Of a stretch of 64,000 nucleotides of DNA, positions 30,312 to 39,660 are shown piece after piece. How positions within the stretch are numbered: position 1 is the stretch's first letter; each line of letters begins with the position of its first letter. Location: positions 1 to 64,000 of the forward strand of contig QXCQ01000185.1 of assembly GCA_003576535.1 (NCBI GenBank), given 5' to 3'. The translations under genes and the position numbers were made by a program. The stretch comes from Nakamurella silvestris. GTDB lineage: Bacteria > Actinomycetota > Actinomycetes > Mycobacteriales > Nakamurellaceae. The notes under the pieces were generated by a model that saw only the letters and a list, made by a program, of their open reading frames with translations, did not search any database and was not told where the DNA came from.

Positions 30312-32198
30312 ATGAGCATGGAAATGACGGCCTGGTCGTCGATGTACAGCGCGATCCACGCCAACGACGACCGACGGCCGTTCTCCCGGCAGACCCTGTC
30401 CCGGATCGGCAGGTTCGCCCTGCCCCATCGACGCCGGTTGGTGCAGTTCCTGGCCCTGAGCGTGCTGACCTCGGCTCTGGCTGTCGCCACCCCGGTGCTC
30501 GCCGGGCAGGTGATCAATGCGATCGTCGCCGGGAACGACACCGGGCTCATCATCCGGCTCGCCCTGGTGATCGCGCTGATCGCCGTCATCGCCGCGGCAT
30601 TGGGGCTGGTGGAGCGCTGGTTGTCCGCAGGACTCGGTGAGGACCTGATCCTGAGCCTGCGCACCACGGTGTTCGACCATGTCCAGAAGATGCCGATCGC
30701 CTTCTTCACGCGCACTCGCACCGGGGCACTGGTAAGCCGGTTGAACAGCGACGTTATGGGGGCGCAGCGTGCCTTCAGCAACACCCTCTCCGGCGTCGTC
30801 GGCAACCTGGTGACGCTGGTGCTCACGCTGGTGGTGATGATCGGGATCTCCTGGCAGATCACCCTGTTGGCCCTCGTCCTACTGCCGGTGTTCGTCATCC
30901 CGGCCCGCCGGATCGGCGCTCGCTTGGCCAAGCTGCAGCGGGAAGCGGCCAACCACAACGCCACCATGAGCACCCAGATGACCGAACGGTTCTCGGCCCC
31001 CGGTGCGACGCTGGTGAAGCTCTTCGGGCGACCCGATCTGGAATCGGCGGAGTTCGCCGCCCGGGCGGGACGGGTCCGCGACATCGGGGTGCGGACCGCG
31101 ATGGTGCAGTCGGCCTTCGTCACCTCGCTGACCTTGGTCTCGGCGTTGGCCCTGGCGCTGGTCTACGGGCTGGGCGGGTTCTACGCCGTGCGCGGACAGT
31201 TGGATGCAGGTGCGGTGGTTGCCCTCGCGCTGCTGCTGACCCGGCTCTACTCACCGTTGACGGCGCTGGCCGGTGCCCGGGTGGACGTGATGAGCGCTCT
31301 GGTCAGCTTCGAGCGGGTCTTCGAGGTGCTGGACCTGGCCCCGCTGATCGAGGACCGACCGGACGCCGGTGAGGTGCCGGCCGGGCCGGTGTCGGTGGAG
31401 TTCGACGACGTCACCTTCGCTTATCCCGCCGCCGACAAGGTGTCCCTCGCCTCCTTGGAGGAGGTGGCCGTGCTGGACTCCCGCGGCGGCGTCGACGTCC
31501 TGCACGGGGTGTCCTTCCGGGTGGAACCGGGTCAACTGGTGGCGATCGTCGGATCCTCCGGGGCCGGCAAATCGACTATCGCCCAACTGATGCCGCGGTT
31601 GTACGACGTTGACTCGGGGGCGGTCCGGTTGGGCGGGGTTGACGTCCGCGACCTGACGGCGGCCTCGATCCGCGGGGCGGTCGGGCTGGTCACCCAGGAC
31701 GGACACCTGTTCCACGAGTCCATCCGGTCGAATCTGATGCTCGCCCGGCCCGGTGCGGTGGAGGAGGAGCTGTGGGAGGTGCTGCGCCGGGCTCGACTGG
31801 CGGATCTGGTGCTGGCGCTGCCCGAGGGGCTGGACACGGTGGTCGGGGAGCGCGGGTACCGGCTGTCCGGCGGCGAGAGACAACGGCTGACCATCGCCCG
31901 GTTGCTGCTCGCCCGGCCACGGGTGGTCCTGCTGGACGAGGCGACCGCGCACCTGGACTCGACCTCGGAGGCGGCGGTCCAGGAGGCGCTCACGGAGGCG
32001 CTGATCGGCCGGACCGCCATCGTCATCGCGCACCGGTTGTCGACCGTCCGGGCGGCGGATCTGATCCTGGTGGTTGAGGCCGGGCGGATCATCGAGCGAG
32101 GTACGCACGACGAATTGCTGGCGGTCGGCGGCCGGTACCACGAGCTCTACCGGACCCAGTTCGCTCAGCCGGCGGTTCCCACGAGTGGACTCGGCTGA
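30312..32198 (+). CDS. ABC exporter, fused membrane-ATPase type
   Basis: A 628-aa half-transporter of the MsbA/MDR type. Six membrane helices span residues ~40-320, followed by a nucleotide-binding domain. Walker A is VGSSGAGKSTIAQLMPRLYD, the signature YRLSGGERQRLTIARLL, Walker B VVLLDEATAHLDSTSEAA and the switch His AHRLSTVRAAD. The conserved intracellular loops (FFTRTRTGALVSRLNSDV) are present. ATG (MSMEMTAW) is chosen; the longer open frame runs back only through repeats. The last residues (PTSGLG) come from a fragment of the GAGTGGAC repeat, and the 62-bp element begins at the base after the stop. The substrate is unknown. Confidence 0.93.
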   Translation: MSMEMTAWSSMYSAIHANDDRRPFSRQTLSRIGRFALPHRRRLVQFLALSVLTSALAVATPVLAGQVINAIVAGNDTGLIIRLALVIALIAVIAAALGLVERWLSAGLGEDLILSLRTTVFDHVQKMPIAFFTRTRTGALVSRLNSDVMGAQRAFSNTLSGVVGNLVTLVLTLVVMIGISWQITLLALVLLPVFVIPARRIGARLAKLQREAANHNATMSTQMTERFSAPGATLVKLFGRPDLESAEFAARAGRVRDIGVRTAMVQSAFVTSLTLVSALALALVYGLGGFYAVRGQLDAGAVVALALLLTRLYSPLTALAGARVDVMSALVSFERVFEVLDLAPLIEDRPDAGEVPAGPVSVEFDDVTFAYPAADKVSLASLEEVAVLDSRGGVDVLHGVSFRVEPGQLVAIVGSSGAGKSTIAQLMPRLYDVDSGAVRLGGVDVRDLTAASIRGAVGLVTQDGHLFHESIRSNLMLARPGAVEEELWEVLRRARLADLVLALPEGLDTVVGERGYRLSGGERQRLTIARLLLARPRVVLLDEATAHLDSTSEAAVQEALTEALIGRTAIVIAHRLSTVRAADLILVVEAGRIIERGTHDELLAVGGRYHELYRTQFAQPAVPTSGLG

Positions 32199-32260
32199 CC
32201 GCGCTTCATCCCGACAACCGCGCTCGCTGCATCGCGCGCGGGAGTCGGGATGGAGCGCGG
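32199..32260 (+). repeat. 62-bp palindromic element, copy 3
   Basis: Centred on TGCA at 32228-32231, abutting the stop codon of the ABC exporter. Ends CCGCGCTTC and GAGCGCGG; one more base pair on each side also matches. The plus strand is open for PRFIPTTALAASRAGVGMER. Confidence 0.9.
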
Positions 32261-32296
32261 TCGGGGTGTTGGCCGTCGAGGTGTGGGCCGTCGCAT

Positions 32297-32485
32297 CCCT
32301 CCCGCGAGTGGACGGTGGCACCTCAGGATTTGGGGTGTGGGGGTCCGCTCGCGGTGGGAGGTAGGGGTGTGGGGGTCCGTTCGCGGATGGGGCTGGGACC
32401 GCGAGTGGGCGGTGGCACCTCAGGATTTGGGGTGTGGGGGTCCGCTCGCGGTGGGAGGTAGGGGTGTGGGGGTCCGCTCGCGGGG
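32297..32485. repeat. Tandem composite GAGTGGAC palindromes, 97-bp period
   Basis: CGCGAGTGGACGGTGGCACC at 32303 and CGCGAGTGGGCGGTGGCACC at 32400 start two nearly identical units. Each has a TCAGGATTTG loop and two right arms (GTGTGGGGGTCCGCTCGCGG and a second copy about 30 nt later). The array ends at the stop codon of the convergent membrane-protein gene. It accounts for most of the 288-bp gap 32199-32486, with the 62-bp element. Confidence 0.9.
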
Positions 32486-32486
32486 C

Positions 32487-32846
32487 TCAGCGATGGATCT
32501 CGCGCCGGTAGGCGTGGACCGTGATCAGCGCGATCAGTGCCACCACCGAGGCAACCAGCAGGGCCACCCCCAGGCTCGGCATCGCCAGTTCGAAACTGTT
32601 CAGAACCCGATCCGGCTGCGGACCCAGCGGGGTGTAGGCCGTCCACCCCTGCTCCGAGGCCGGGATCAGCCCTGGCCAGGCCGAGGTCCTGGCATCGCGG
32701 GCGAGGTCCACCCCGCGCACGACCAGGTACGCGCCGACGGCCGCCAGCAGGGCCACCATCCAACCCAGTGCGGTCAGGGCCCGGTTCCCCGCACGTGCGG
32801 ACGGAACCGGCCTCGACCCGTCCACGTCTGCTCCTGTCCCGCTCAT
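32487..32846 (-). CDS. Two-TM membrane protein, cassette 2 short partner
   Basis: A 119-aa protein, not recognised. It has a ~25-residue polar N-terminus, a membrane helix (ALTALGWMVALLAAVGAYLVV), an external loop, then NSFELAMPSLGVALLVASVV as the second helix and a short basic tail. It resembles the 33701-34105 product, which has NGFELVMPEIGLALIALSVL at the same place. Its ATG overlaps the stop of the upstream four-TM gene (ATGA). Confidence 0.8.
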   Translation of the reverse strand: MSGTGADVDGSRPVPSARAGNRALTALGWMVALLAAVGAYLVVRGVDLARDARTSAWPGLIPASEQGWTAYTPLGPQPDRVLNSFELAMPSLGVALLVASVVALIALITVHAYRREIHR

Positions 32847-33487
32847 CGGGCGACCACCGGGATCGCGGCCCGGCGCTCCCATCGCCAGGCGGCGAGGGCC
32901 AACCAGGCGAACACGGAGAGAATCGCCAGGGACAGGGAGATCAGGCCGAGGTCGACGGTCCGCGGGGCGAAGGTGTCCCACCAGCCGGTACCGATGAGGT
33001 AGTCCCGTCCGAAGGTGTTCTGCGATTGGTAGCGGATGCCGCCGATGACGAGCACCGCTCCGACCAGGGCCAGCGCGATGGCCAACCAGATGAGCATCCG
33101 CGGGAACCCGTTGGACTGATCGCCGGTGCCGGCACCGATACGGGCCGGAGCCTGCCGGTCACTCCGCCATGCCAGGAACCCCAGCAGCACCACGAATCCG
33201 ACGATCCCGACCAGGACCAGATCGACACCTGCGTTGAACTGGTGAAGGCGGGCGATGTCGAACCAACTGGGCTCCTGCGAGCTTTCGATCTCGTCCAGGG
33301 AAAAGGTCACCGGACCGAAGGTCTGCCAGGTGTACGTGGTCCCGCTGAGCGCGGCCCAGCCGCCCAGGACGATCAGCAATCCGGACAGCCCGCCGAGCCA
33401 CCGAACCGCCATGTTGGTCGGTGCCGGGGAAGAAGGGACGGTCGAACTGCCGGAGTTCGGCTCGCCCGGACCTGGTGTGTCCGTCAA
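32843..33487 (-). CDS. Four-TM membrane protein, cassette 2 long partner
   Basis: A 214-aa protein, not recognised, with a disordered Pro/Ser N-terminus and four hydrophobic segments (around residues 29-50, 90-108, 129-150 and 180-203). Two external loops contain TWQTFGPVTFSLDEIES and GTGWWDTFAPRTVDLGL. It is paralogous to the 34109-34762 product by spacing and by the FLAWR motif after helix 2. It appears to start with TTG; AAGG lies upstream at a slightly long distance. Confidence 0.8.
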   Translation of the reverse strand: MTDTPGPGEPNSGSSTVPSSPAPTNMAVRWLGGLSGLLIVLGGWAALSGTTYTWQTFGPVTFSLDEIESSQEPSWFDIARLHQFNAGVDLVLVGIVGFVVLLGFLAWRSDRQAPARIGAGTGDQSNGFPRMLIWLAIALALVGAVLVIGGIRYQSQNTFGRDYLIGTGWWDTFAPRTVDLGLISLSLAILSVFAWLALAAWRWERRAAIPVVAR

Positions 33488-33518
33488 CGGAGTGTGCCTT
33501 TCGCTGGGTGCAAGGTGT

Positions 33519-33641
33519 CTGGGTGGAACGAGGAACTCGGTGGAATGAGGATCTGGGTGGAACGCATTTGGGTGGAACGAGGAACTGGGTGGAACGCGGC
33601 TGGGTAACGCGGCTGGGTGTAACAGGTCTGGGCGGAACGGG
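33519..33641. repeat. Degenerate CTGGGTGGAACG tandem repeat
   Basis: About eight units of 13-17 nt with the core CTGGGTGGAACG, several followed by AGGAA. They fill most of the 213-bp space between the two membrane-protein cassettes. No ORF is supported here. Confidence 0.8.
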
Positions 33642-33700
33642 CCTTGGCCGACAGGAGCCGGCCGGCAGCACCGGCCGAGGGAGGCGACGCGTCGCCAGGT

Positions 33701-34105
33701 TCAACGGCTCTCGAACCGTCGGGCGCGAAGCATCAGCAGCAGTATCCAGCACAGCACCGACAGGGCGATCAGGGCGAGGCCGATCTCGGGCATCACCAGT
33801 TCGAACCCGTTCCGGGTGTCCTCGGGCCAGTACCGGACCAGCCCGACGTCCGCATTCACCGGGACCTCGACCACGGAGAGTCCGCTCCGGTAGCCATCGT
33901 CCAACGAGATGTCGGGATCCTGCCAGGCCTCGCGGTAGGTGTCGAAGGTGAAACTTCCGCCGCCCCAGGTGTTGCCGGTCCACCAGGCAGCGGTGTTCGC
34001 CGACGGCTGGTCACGTTCCTGGTCGAGTCCCAGGACCACGAGGACGGCACCGAGGACGGTCAGGACGAGCGCGGCCGCGGTGAGTCGGCGAATGATCCTC
34101 GACAT
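33701..34105 (-). CDS. Two-TM membrane protein, cassette 1 short partner
   Basis: A 134-aa protein, not recognised. Helix 1 (residues ~7-29, AAALVLTVLGAVLVVLGL) could be an uncleaved signal anchor. An external Trp/Asp-rich loop (AAWWTGNTWGGGSFTFDTY) follows, then helix 2 in NGFELVMPEIGLALIALSVL and a basic tail. ATG lies 3 nt after the upstream four-TM gene. Paralogue of the 32487-32846 product. Confidence 0.8.
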   Translation of the reverse strand: MSRIIRRLTAAALVLTVLGAVLVVLGLDQERDQPSANTAAWWTGNTWGGGSFTFDTYREAWQDPDISLDDGYRSGLSVVEVPVNADVGLVRYWPEDTRNGFELVMPEIGLALIALSVLCWILLLMLRARRFESR

Positions 34106-34108
34106 GCC

Positions 34109-34762
34109 CTAGGCGCCCGACCCGGCAGGCCGGCGTACTTCGTCACGCCAGGCACCGATGAAGAAACGCCCGTAGAGGGCCAACACTCCCAGGGTCGCCG
34201 TGAGGAGTCCGACCGTGAAGAACCGTGGGGCGCTGACGTCCCACCACGTGGGGGCACCGACAACGGTGTAGGACTGCGAGCTTCCACCCTCGTAGAGGAG
34301 GCCGAGCCCCAACACCACGACGCCGAGTGCACCGAGGGCACCGGCCAGCACCGACAGGGTGCCCATCGACGGGTTGGGCAGTGGCGCCTCCTGCTTCGTG
34401 ACGGGGGAGGGTGCGGCGCCGACGTTCGTCACCGTGCGCTCCTGTCGCCAGGCGAGGAACACCGCCAGCAGGAGCAGCCCGAGGGCTCCGACCGCCGCGA
34501 GCGTGACGCCGAGGGTGAACTGCCGCGCCCCGAAGGCGTCGTAGGACTGCCGGCCGTCGTACGGGGCCGCGAGGCTGGTGCTCTCACTCAGCAGGTACGG
34601 TGCCCCGGGCCAGGACCGGGGGGATGCGGGTGCGGCGACCATCCACCAGGCACCGATGCCGAGCAGCAGCACCGAGGTCCAGCCCAGCCGGCGGGCGGAC
34701 AGGTTCAGGTGTCGCACCACCGGCACCACCGGCCCTGCGGGTTCCTGCGGTACTGCGGCCAC
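34109..34762 (-). CDS. Four-TM membrane protein, cassette 1 long partner
   Basis: A 217-aa protein with four hydrophobic segments and external loops containing YDAFGARQFTLGV and GAPTWWDVSAPRFFTVGLL. The WWD-x-x-AP motif before the last helix is shared with the 32843-33487 product (WWDTFAPR). The start is GTG (VAAVPQEPAG), set by a GGGAGGGG box 6 nt upstream. The longer open frame upstream runs only through the 62-bp repeat. Function unknown. Confidence 0.8.
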   Translation of the reverse strand: MAAVPQEPAGPVVPVVRHLNLSARRLGWTSVLLLGIGAWWMVAAPASPRSWPGAPYLLSESTSLAAPYDGRQSYDAFGARQFTLGVTLAAVGALGLLLLAVFLAWRQERTVTNVGAAPSPVTKQEAPLPNPSMGTLSVLAGALGALGVVVLGLGLLYEGGSSQSYTVVGAPTWWDVSAPRFFTVGLLTATLGVLALYGRFFIGAWRDEVRRPAGSGA

Positions 34763-34800
34763 GACGGACCCCTCCCGATTCAGTGGAGCACGGCACACGA

Positions 34801-34862
34801 CCGCGCTTCGTCCCGACATCCGCGCACGCTGCAGTAAGCGCGGTTGTCGGTGACGAGCGCGG
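34801..34862 (+). repeat. 62-bp palindromic element, copy 4
   Basis: Centred on TGCA at 34830-34833, ends CCGCGCTTCG and GAGCGCGG, 38 nt upstream of the membrane-protein start. The plus strand is open for [20 protein letters not shown]. Confidence 0.9.
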
Positions 34863-35035
34863 AAGCAGCACGTGCCCCGCACACCTGCGCGGGGCACCAC
34901 GCCCCCCGACCTGTGGGATCGTACCGAGGTTTCGGCGCTGACGGTCCCGCGGGGCAGACTGTGACGGCAACTCCGTCAGCCTCATCCGTAGTCCGGTGTC
35001 GATCGAAAGCAGTCCCAGTGTCTTCTGAGAGCCCA

Positions 35036-37459
35036 GTGTCTTCTGAGAGCAACCCCTCCGACAGCGCCACCCGTCCCCTCCCGGACCCGGCAGCGGTCGC
35101 AGCCGCCCGTCTGGCGGCGATCATCCGCACGATCGCCGAGGAACTCCAGGCCCAGGAATGGCAGGTCCGCGCCGCGATCGAGTTGCTCGACGGGGGAGCG
35201 ACGGTGCCGTTCGTGGCCCGTTACCGCAAGGAGGTGACGGGCTCCCTGGACGACGCCCAGCTCCGCGACCTGGAGGAACGCCTCGGCTACCTGCGCGAGC
35301 TAGAGGACCGCCGCGCTGCCGTCCTGGAGTCCATCCGCAGTCAGGGCAAGCTGACCGATGTGCTGGAGGCCTCCATCTGGGCCGCCGACACCAAGGCGCG
35401 GCTGGAGGACATCTACCTGCCCTACAAGACCAAGCGGCGCACCAAGGCGCAGATCGCCCGCGAGGCGGGCCTGGAACCGCTGGCCGACACCTTGCTCACC
35501 GATCCGACCCAGGACCCGACCGCCACGGCCGGTGCTTTCGTCGACCCGGACAAGGGGGTCAACGACACCGTCGAGGCGTTGGCCGGTGCCCGATCGATCC
35601 TGATCGAGCGGGTGGGTGAGGATGCCGACCTGGTCGGTGAACTCCGGGAACGTCTGTGGAACACCGGTCGCATCGTCTGCACCGTCCGTGAGGGCCAGGA
35701 GGAGAACGGTGCCAAATTCTCCGATTACTTCGACTTCGCCGAGTCCCTGTCCACCCTGCCGTCGCACCGCGTCCTCGCGGTCTTCCGCGGCGAGAAGGAG
35801 GAGATGCTCAGCGTCACCGTCAGCCCGGACGCCGCGGAGCGCGATCCGCTGGACACCGAGCCGAGCGATTACGAGCGCAGTATCGCCGCACGCCTGGGGA
35901 TCCGGGACGAGGGCCGGCCCGCCGATCGCTGGCTCAAGGACACGGTGCGTTGGGCGTGGCGCACGAAACTGCTTGTCTCCCTGGGGATCGATGCCCGGAT
36001 GAAACTCCGCCAGGCCGCCGAACAGGCCGCGGCCGGTGTCTTCGCCTCGAATCTGCGGGATCTGCTGCTCGCCGCCCCGGCCGGCTCCCGGCCGACCCTG
36101 GGTCTGGACCCGGGATTCCGCACCGGGGTCAAGGTCGCGGTGGTCGACGACACCGGCAAGGTGGTCGACATCGACACCATCTATCCGCACCAGCCGCAGA
36201 ACAAGTGGGAGGCCTCGCTGGCGAGCCTGCAGCGGTTGGTCGTCAAGCACAAGATCGAGCTCGTCGCCATCGGCAACGGCACCGCCTCGCGTGAGACCGA
36301 CAAGCTGGCAGCCGATCTCGTCGCCCGCTGCCCGGGCCTGGTGAAGATCGTCGTCTCCGAGGCGGGTGCATCGGTGTACTCCGCCTCGGCCTACGCCTCG
36401 GCCGAACTCCCGGATCTGGACGTGTCCATCCGCGGGGCGGTGTCGATCGCCCGTCGCCTGCAGGACCCGTTGGCCGAGCTGGTGAAGATCGACCCGAAGT
36501 CCATCGGGGTCGGGCAGTACCAGCACGATGTGGCCGAGTCGATCCTGGCCCGGTCCCTCAACAATGTCGTCGAGGACTGTGTGAACGCCGTCGGCGTGGA
36601 CGTCAACACCGCCTCGGTGCCGTTGCTCGCCCGCGTTTCGGGTATCGCGACCGGCCTGGCCGAGAACATCGTCGCCCACCGGGATGCCAACGGGCCCTTC
36701 CCTTCCCGAAAGGCACTGAAGAACGTGCCGCGGCTGGGGCCGAAGGCGTACGAGCAGTGCGCCGGGTTCCTGCGGATCGTCGGCGGTGACGACCCGCTCG
36801 ACGCCTCGACGGTGCACCCCGAGGCGTACCCGGTGGTGCGCAGGATCCTCACGGACACCTCGACGAAGATCGGCGACCTGATCGGCAACACCGCTGTGCT
36901 GCAGCAGCTCTCGCCGGCGAAGTTCGTCGACGAGACCTTCGGTGTGCCGACGGTGACGGACATCCTGGCCGAGTTGGAGAAGCCGGGGCGGGATCCGCGC
37001 CCGGCTTTCGTCACCGCCACCTTCGCCGACGGTGTGGAGAAGATCAGCGACCTGCGTCCTGGCATGGTGCTGGAGGGGGTCGTGACCAACGTGGCCGCCT
37101 TCGGGGCCTTCGTCGACATCGGGGTGCACCAGGACGGTCTCGTCCACATCTCCGCCTTGTCCAACAAGTTCGTCTCCGATCCTCGGGAGGTCGTGAAATC
37201 CGGGCAGATCGTGAAGGTCAAGGTGATGGAGGTCGACCCGGCCCGCAAACGCATCGCCCTGTCCCTGCGGCTGACCGACGAGCCGGGGGCGCGGAACGAT
37301 CCGGCGGCCCGGGGTGGCAAGGGCCAGGGCCAGCGGCCCGGTCAGGCAGGGGGCCAGCGGTCCGGCCAGGGTGGTCGTGGGGCCCGTCCGGCGCGACCGG
37401 AGCCGGCACCTTCGGGGTCACTGGCCGATGCCCTGCGCAACGCAGGCTTCGGCCGCTAG
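35036..37459 (+). CDS. tex: Tex-family RNA-binding transcription accessory protein
   Basis: An 807-aa Tex/S1 protein. Domain order: N-terminal helical region, YqgF/RNase H-like domain (~350-450, [20 protein letters not shown]), helix-hairpin-helix segment (~525-585, [19 protein letters not shown] and [19 protein letters not shown]), and an S1 domain (~672-740, [20 protein letters not shown]). A Gly/Arg/Gln-rich tail follows. Tex proteins bind nucleic acid and contribute to transcription and tolerance. Start is uncertain because the start region is duplicated: two GTG codons lie in an 18-bp direct repeat (35014-35031 and 35032-35049). The second has GAGAG before it and is preferred. Confidence 0.94.
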   Translation: MSSESNPSDSATRPLPDPAAVAAARLAAIIRTIAEELQAQEWQVRAAIELLDGGATVPFVARYRKEVTGSLDDAQLRDLEERLGYLRELEDRRAAVLESIRSQGKLTDVLEASIWAADTKARLEDIYLPYKTKRRTKAQIAREAGLEPLADTLLTDPTQDPTATAGAFVDPDKGVNDTVEALAGARSILIERVGEDADLVGELRERLWNTGRIVCTVREGQEENGAKFSDYFDFAESLSTLPSHRVLAVFRGEKEEMLSVTVSPDAAERDPLDTEPSDYERSIAARLGIRDEGRPADRWLKDTVRWAWRTKLLVSLGIDARMKLRQAAEQAAAGVFASNLRDLLLAAPAGSRPTLGLDPGFRTGVKVAVVDDTGKVVDIDTIYPHQPQNKWEASLASLQRLVVKHKIELVAIGNGTASRETDKLAADLVARCPGLVKIVVSEAGASVYSASAYASAELPDLDVSIRGAVSIARRLQDPLAELVKIDPKSIGVGQYQHDVAESILARSLNNVVEDCVNAVGVDVNTASVPLLARVSGIATGLAENIVAHRDANGPFPSRKALKNVPRLGPKAYEQCAGFLRIVGGDDPLDASTVHPEAYPVVRRILTDTSTKIGDLIGNTAVLQQLSPAKFVDETFGVPTVTDILAELEKPGRDPRPAFVTATFADGVEKISDLRPGMVLEGVVTNVAAFGAFVDIGVHQDGLVHISALSNKFVSDPREVVKSGQIVKVKVMEVDPARKRIALSLRLTDEPGARNDPAARGGKGQGQRPGQAGGQRSGQGGRGARPARPEPAPSGSLADALRNAGFGR

Positions 37460-37504
37460 GGCTGCGAGGGCTGAGGGGCCCGAGAGGCCGCCCGGAACGT
37501 CCCC

Positions 37505-37561
37505 GCGAGCGCATCTTCACCACGTACATCTGCCCTTTTCCACGTGGTGAAGGTGCGCTCG
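37505..37561. terminator. Long palindrome after tex
   Basis: Arms of 21 bp (GCGAGCGCATCTTCACCACGT at 37505-37525 less its last base by convention, and its inverse at 37541-37561) match at 20 of 21 positions around a 15-nt loop. It lies 45 nt after tex. It may be a terminator or another repeat-family member; no T-run. Confidence 0.65.
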
Positions 37562-37629
37562 CACCACGCGGCTAAGGGTGTGAGAGTTCCCTCGACGGGA
37601 ATACGGGTGGGCTGAAGGCCGCGAGCAGG

Positions 37630-37643
37630 TAGAATCACCTCAC
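37630..37643 (+). promoter_or_regulatory. -10 element of leaderless ABC-F gene
   Basis: TAGAAT at 37630-37635 lies 8 nt before the GTG start codon and no Shine-Dalgarno sequence precedes that codon. This is the geometry of a leaderless actinobacterial transcript. Confidence 0.5.
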
Positions 37644-39269
37644 GTGATCACCGCAACCGGCCTTGAACTGCGGGCCGCCTCGCGGATCCTGCTTGCCGAC
37701 ACCTCAGTCCGTATCCAACAGGGCGACCGCATCGGCCTCGTCGGCCGTAACGGTGCCGGAAAAACCACCACCCTGCGCGTCCTCGCCGGGGAAGGTTCTC
37801 CGTACGCCGGCTCTGTGGAGAGCAAGGGGCCCGTGGGCTACCTGCCCCAGGACCCGCGCGAGGGCGACCTCGACATCACCGCCCGGGACCGGGTCCTCTC
37901 GGCCAAGGGCCTGGACGTGCTCGCCGCCGACATGGCCAAGGTCCAGGTGCAGATGGCCGAGCTGGTCGACGGCCCGGAGCGTGACGCGGCCATCCGACGG
38001 TACGGCCGGATCGAAGAGCGTTTCTCCGATCTCGGTGGGTACGCCGCCGAGTCCGAGGCTGCCCGGATCTGCTCCAACCTCGGCCTGCCCGACCGGATCC
38101 TGGCCCAGCAGATGCGCACCCTCTCCGGTGGTCAGCGTCGCCGGGTCGAGCTGTCCCGCATCCTTTTCGCCGCCCAGGACGCCTCGGGCGGCGGTGCGAA
38201 CACCATGCTGCTGCTCGACGAGCCGACGAACCACCTCGACGCCGATTCCATCACCTGGCTGCGGGAGTTCCTCAAGGGGTACTCCGGTGGACTGGTGATC
38301 ATCTCCCACGATGTCGACCTGCTCGCCGCCGTGGTCAACAAGGTCTGGTTCCTCGACGCCGTGCGTGGTGAGCTCGACGCCTACAACATGACCTGGCAGC
38401 GCTACCTCGACGCCCGGTCCACCGACGAGCAGCGCCGCCGTCGGGAGCGGGCCAACGCCGAGAAGAAGGCCTCGGTACTGCTCACCCAGGCCGCCAAGAT
38501 GGGGGCCAAGGCCACCAAGGCGACCGCGGCCCACCAGATGGCCAAACGGGCCGAGAAGCTCATCGCCGGACTCGACGAGGTCCGGGTGTCCGACAAGGTC
38601 GCCAAGATCCGGTTCCCGGAACCGGCGCCGTGCGGCCGGACCCCCTTGACGGGCAAGAACCTGTCGAAGGCCTACGGGTCCCTGGAGATCTTCGCCGGGG
38701 TCGACCTGGCCATCGACAAGGGCTCCCGAGTGGTCGTCCTGGGCTTCAACGGTGCCGGCAAGACGACCCTGCTCAAGGTTCTGGGCGGCCGGGAGAAGCC
38801 CGACACCGGTGTCATCGAGGCCGGTCACGGACTACGCCTGGGTTACTACGCCCAGGAGCACGAGACTCTCGATTCCGACCGCACCGTCTGGGAGAACATC
38901 CGCTCGGCCGCACCGGACGCCGGGGGCCAGGAACTGCGCAACCTCCTCGGCACCTTCATGTTCAAGGGGGAGCAGCTGGATCAGAAGGCGGGCACCCTCT
39001 CCGGTGGTGAGAAGACCCGGCTCGCGTTGGCCGGTCTTGTCTCCTCGGCGGCGAACGTCCTGCTCCTCGACGAGCCGACCAACAACCTCGACCCGGCCAG
39101 TCGGGAACAGGTGCTGGCGGCACTGCGTGGCTACGCCGGGGCGGTCGTCCTGGTGACCCACGATGCCGGGGCCGTGACGGCCCTCAACCCTGAGCGCGTG
39201 ATCCTGCTGCCCGACGGCACCGAGGACCACTGGTCCGCCGACTACCTGGATCTGGTCGAACTCGCCTAG
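37644..39269 (+). CDS. ABC-F family ribosome-associated ATPase
   Basis: A 541-aa protein with two nucleotide-binding domains and no membrane part. Domain 1 has GRNGAGKTTTLRVLAGEG, LSGGQRRRVELSRILFA and LLLDEPTNHLDADSI. Domain 2 has GFNGAGKTTLLKVLGG, LSGGEKTRLALAGL and LLLDEPTNNLDPASRE. The linker with basic RRRRERANAEKKA helices fits the ABC-F P-site arm. It corresponds by position to Rv1473 of M. tuberculosis. It may be a translation factor or an antibiotic-protection protein; sequence alone does not decide. Confidence 0.93.
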   Translation: MITATGLELRAASRILLADTSVRIQQGDRIGLVGRNGAGKTTTLRVLAGEGSPYAGSVESKGPVGYLPQDPREGDLDITARDRVLSAKGLDVLAADMAKVQVQMAELVDGPERDAAIRRYGRIEERFSDLGGYAAESEAARICSNLGLPDRILAQQMRTLSGGQRRRVELSRILFAAQDASGGGANTMLLLDEPTNHLDADSITWLREFLKGYSGGLVIISHDVDLLAAVVNKVWFLDAVRGELDAYNMTWQRYLDARSTDEQRRRRERANAEKKASVLLTQAAKMGAKATKATAAHQMAKRAEKLIAGLDEVRVSDKVAKIRFPEPAPCGRTPLTGKNLSKAYGSLEIFAGVDLAIDKGSRVVVLGFNGAGKTTLLKVLGGREKPDTGVIEAGHGLRLGYYAQEHETLDSDRTVWENIRSAAPDAGGQELRNLLGTFMFKGEQLDQKAGTLSGGEKTRLALAGLVSSAANVLLLDEPTNNLDPASREQVLAALRGYAGAVVLVTHDAGAVTALNPERVILLPDGTEDHWSADYLDLVELA

Positions 39270-39660
39270 GCGCGGACCGCGAGCCCGGTACACGCAAGGC
39301 TTGCCGGTCCCTGTCGGAGGACCGGGATCCGGCGACCGTCGTCGTCAGGTCGAGGCTCGTCACCGGGCACGCCCGGTTGATCACTCTGCGCTCTGCGGGT
39401 CTGAATCCGGTAAAGAACACCCGCGTTAGGGTTCACACCACTCTGACGGGTGCGCACGATCGGGCCGAAATGGACCCAATGCCATGAATACGGACCGAGT
39501 TTGCCAACCTCCGTCCCAAAAGGGAGGTTGGTCCGGTTGAAAATTCAGCACAAAGATCTCTCCGAAGAGGGGTGCAGCCCTTCCTGGCGAGCGGGATCAT
39601 TATGAGGTCGGTCACTCAACACCATGCTCGGTGTGCCGGGTCAGAGAGGGGGCCATCGCC
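39270..39660. other. 391-bp gap with one hairpin
   Basis: No ORF is supported. A 9-bp stem (CCAACCTCC 39504-39512 with GGAGGTTGG 39523-39531) lies about 130 nt upstream of the small HTH gene and may belong to its leader. The start of the gap after the ABC-F stop holds short GC-rich inverted repeats that could end transcription. Confidence 0.4.

Noticed and set aside
32297-32485. 97-bp direct repeat considered as CRISPR or phage attachment site
   Set aside because: Only two units, each a composite palindrome of a family present elsewhere; no cas or integrase gene nearby.
39270-39660. tRNA or other structured RNA gene in the gap after ABC-F
   Set aside because: No cloverleaf or T-loop (GTTCRA) arrangement could be built; only one short hairpin is present.
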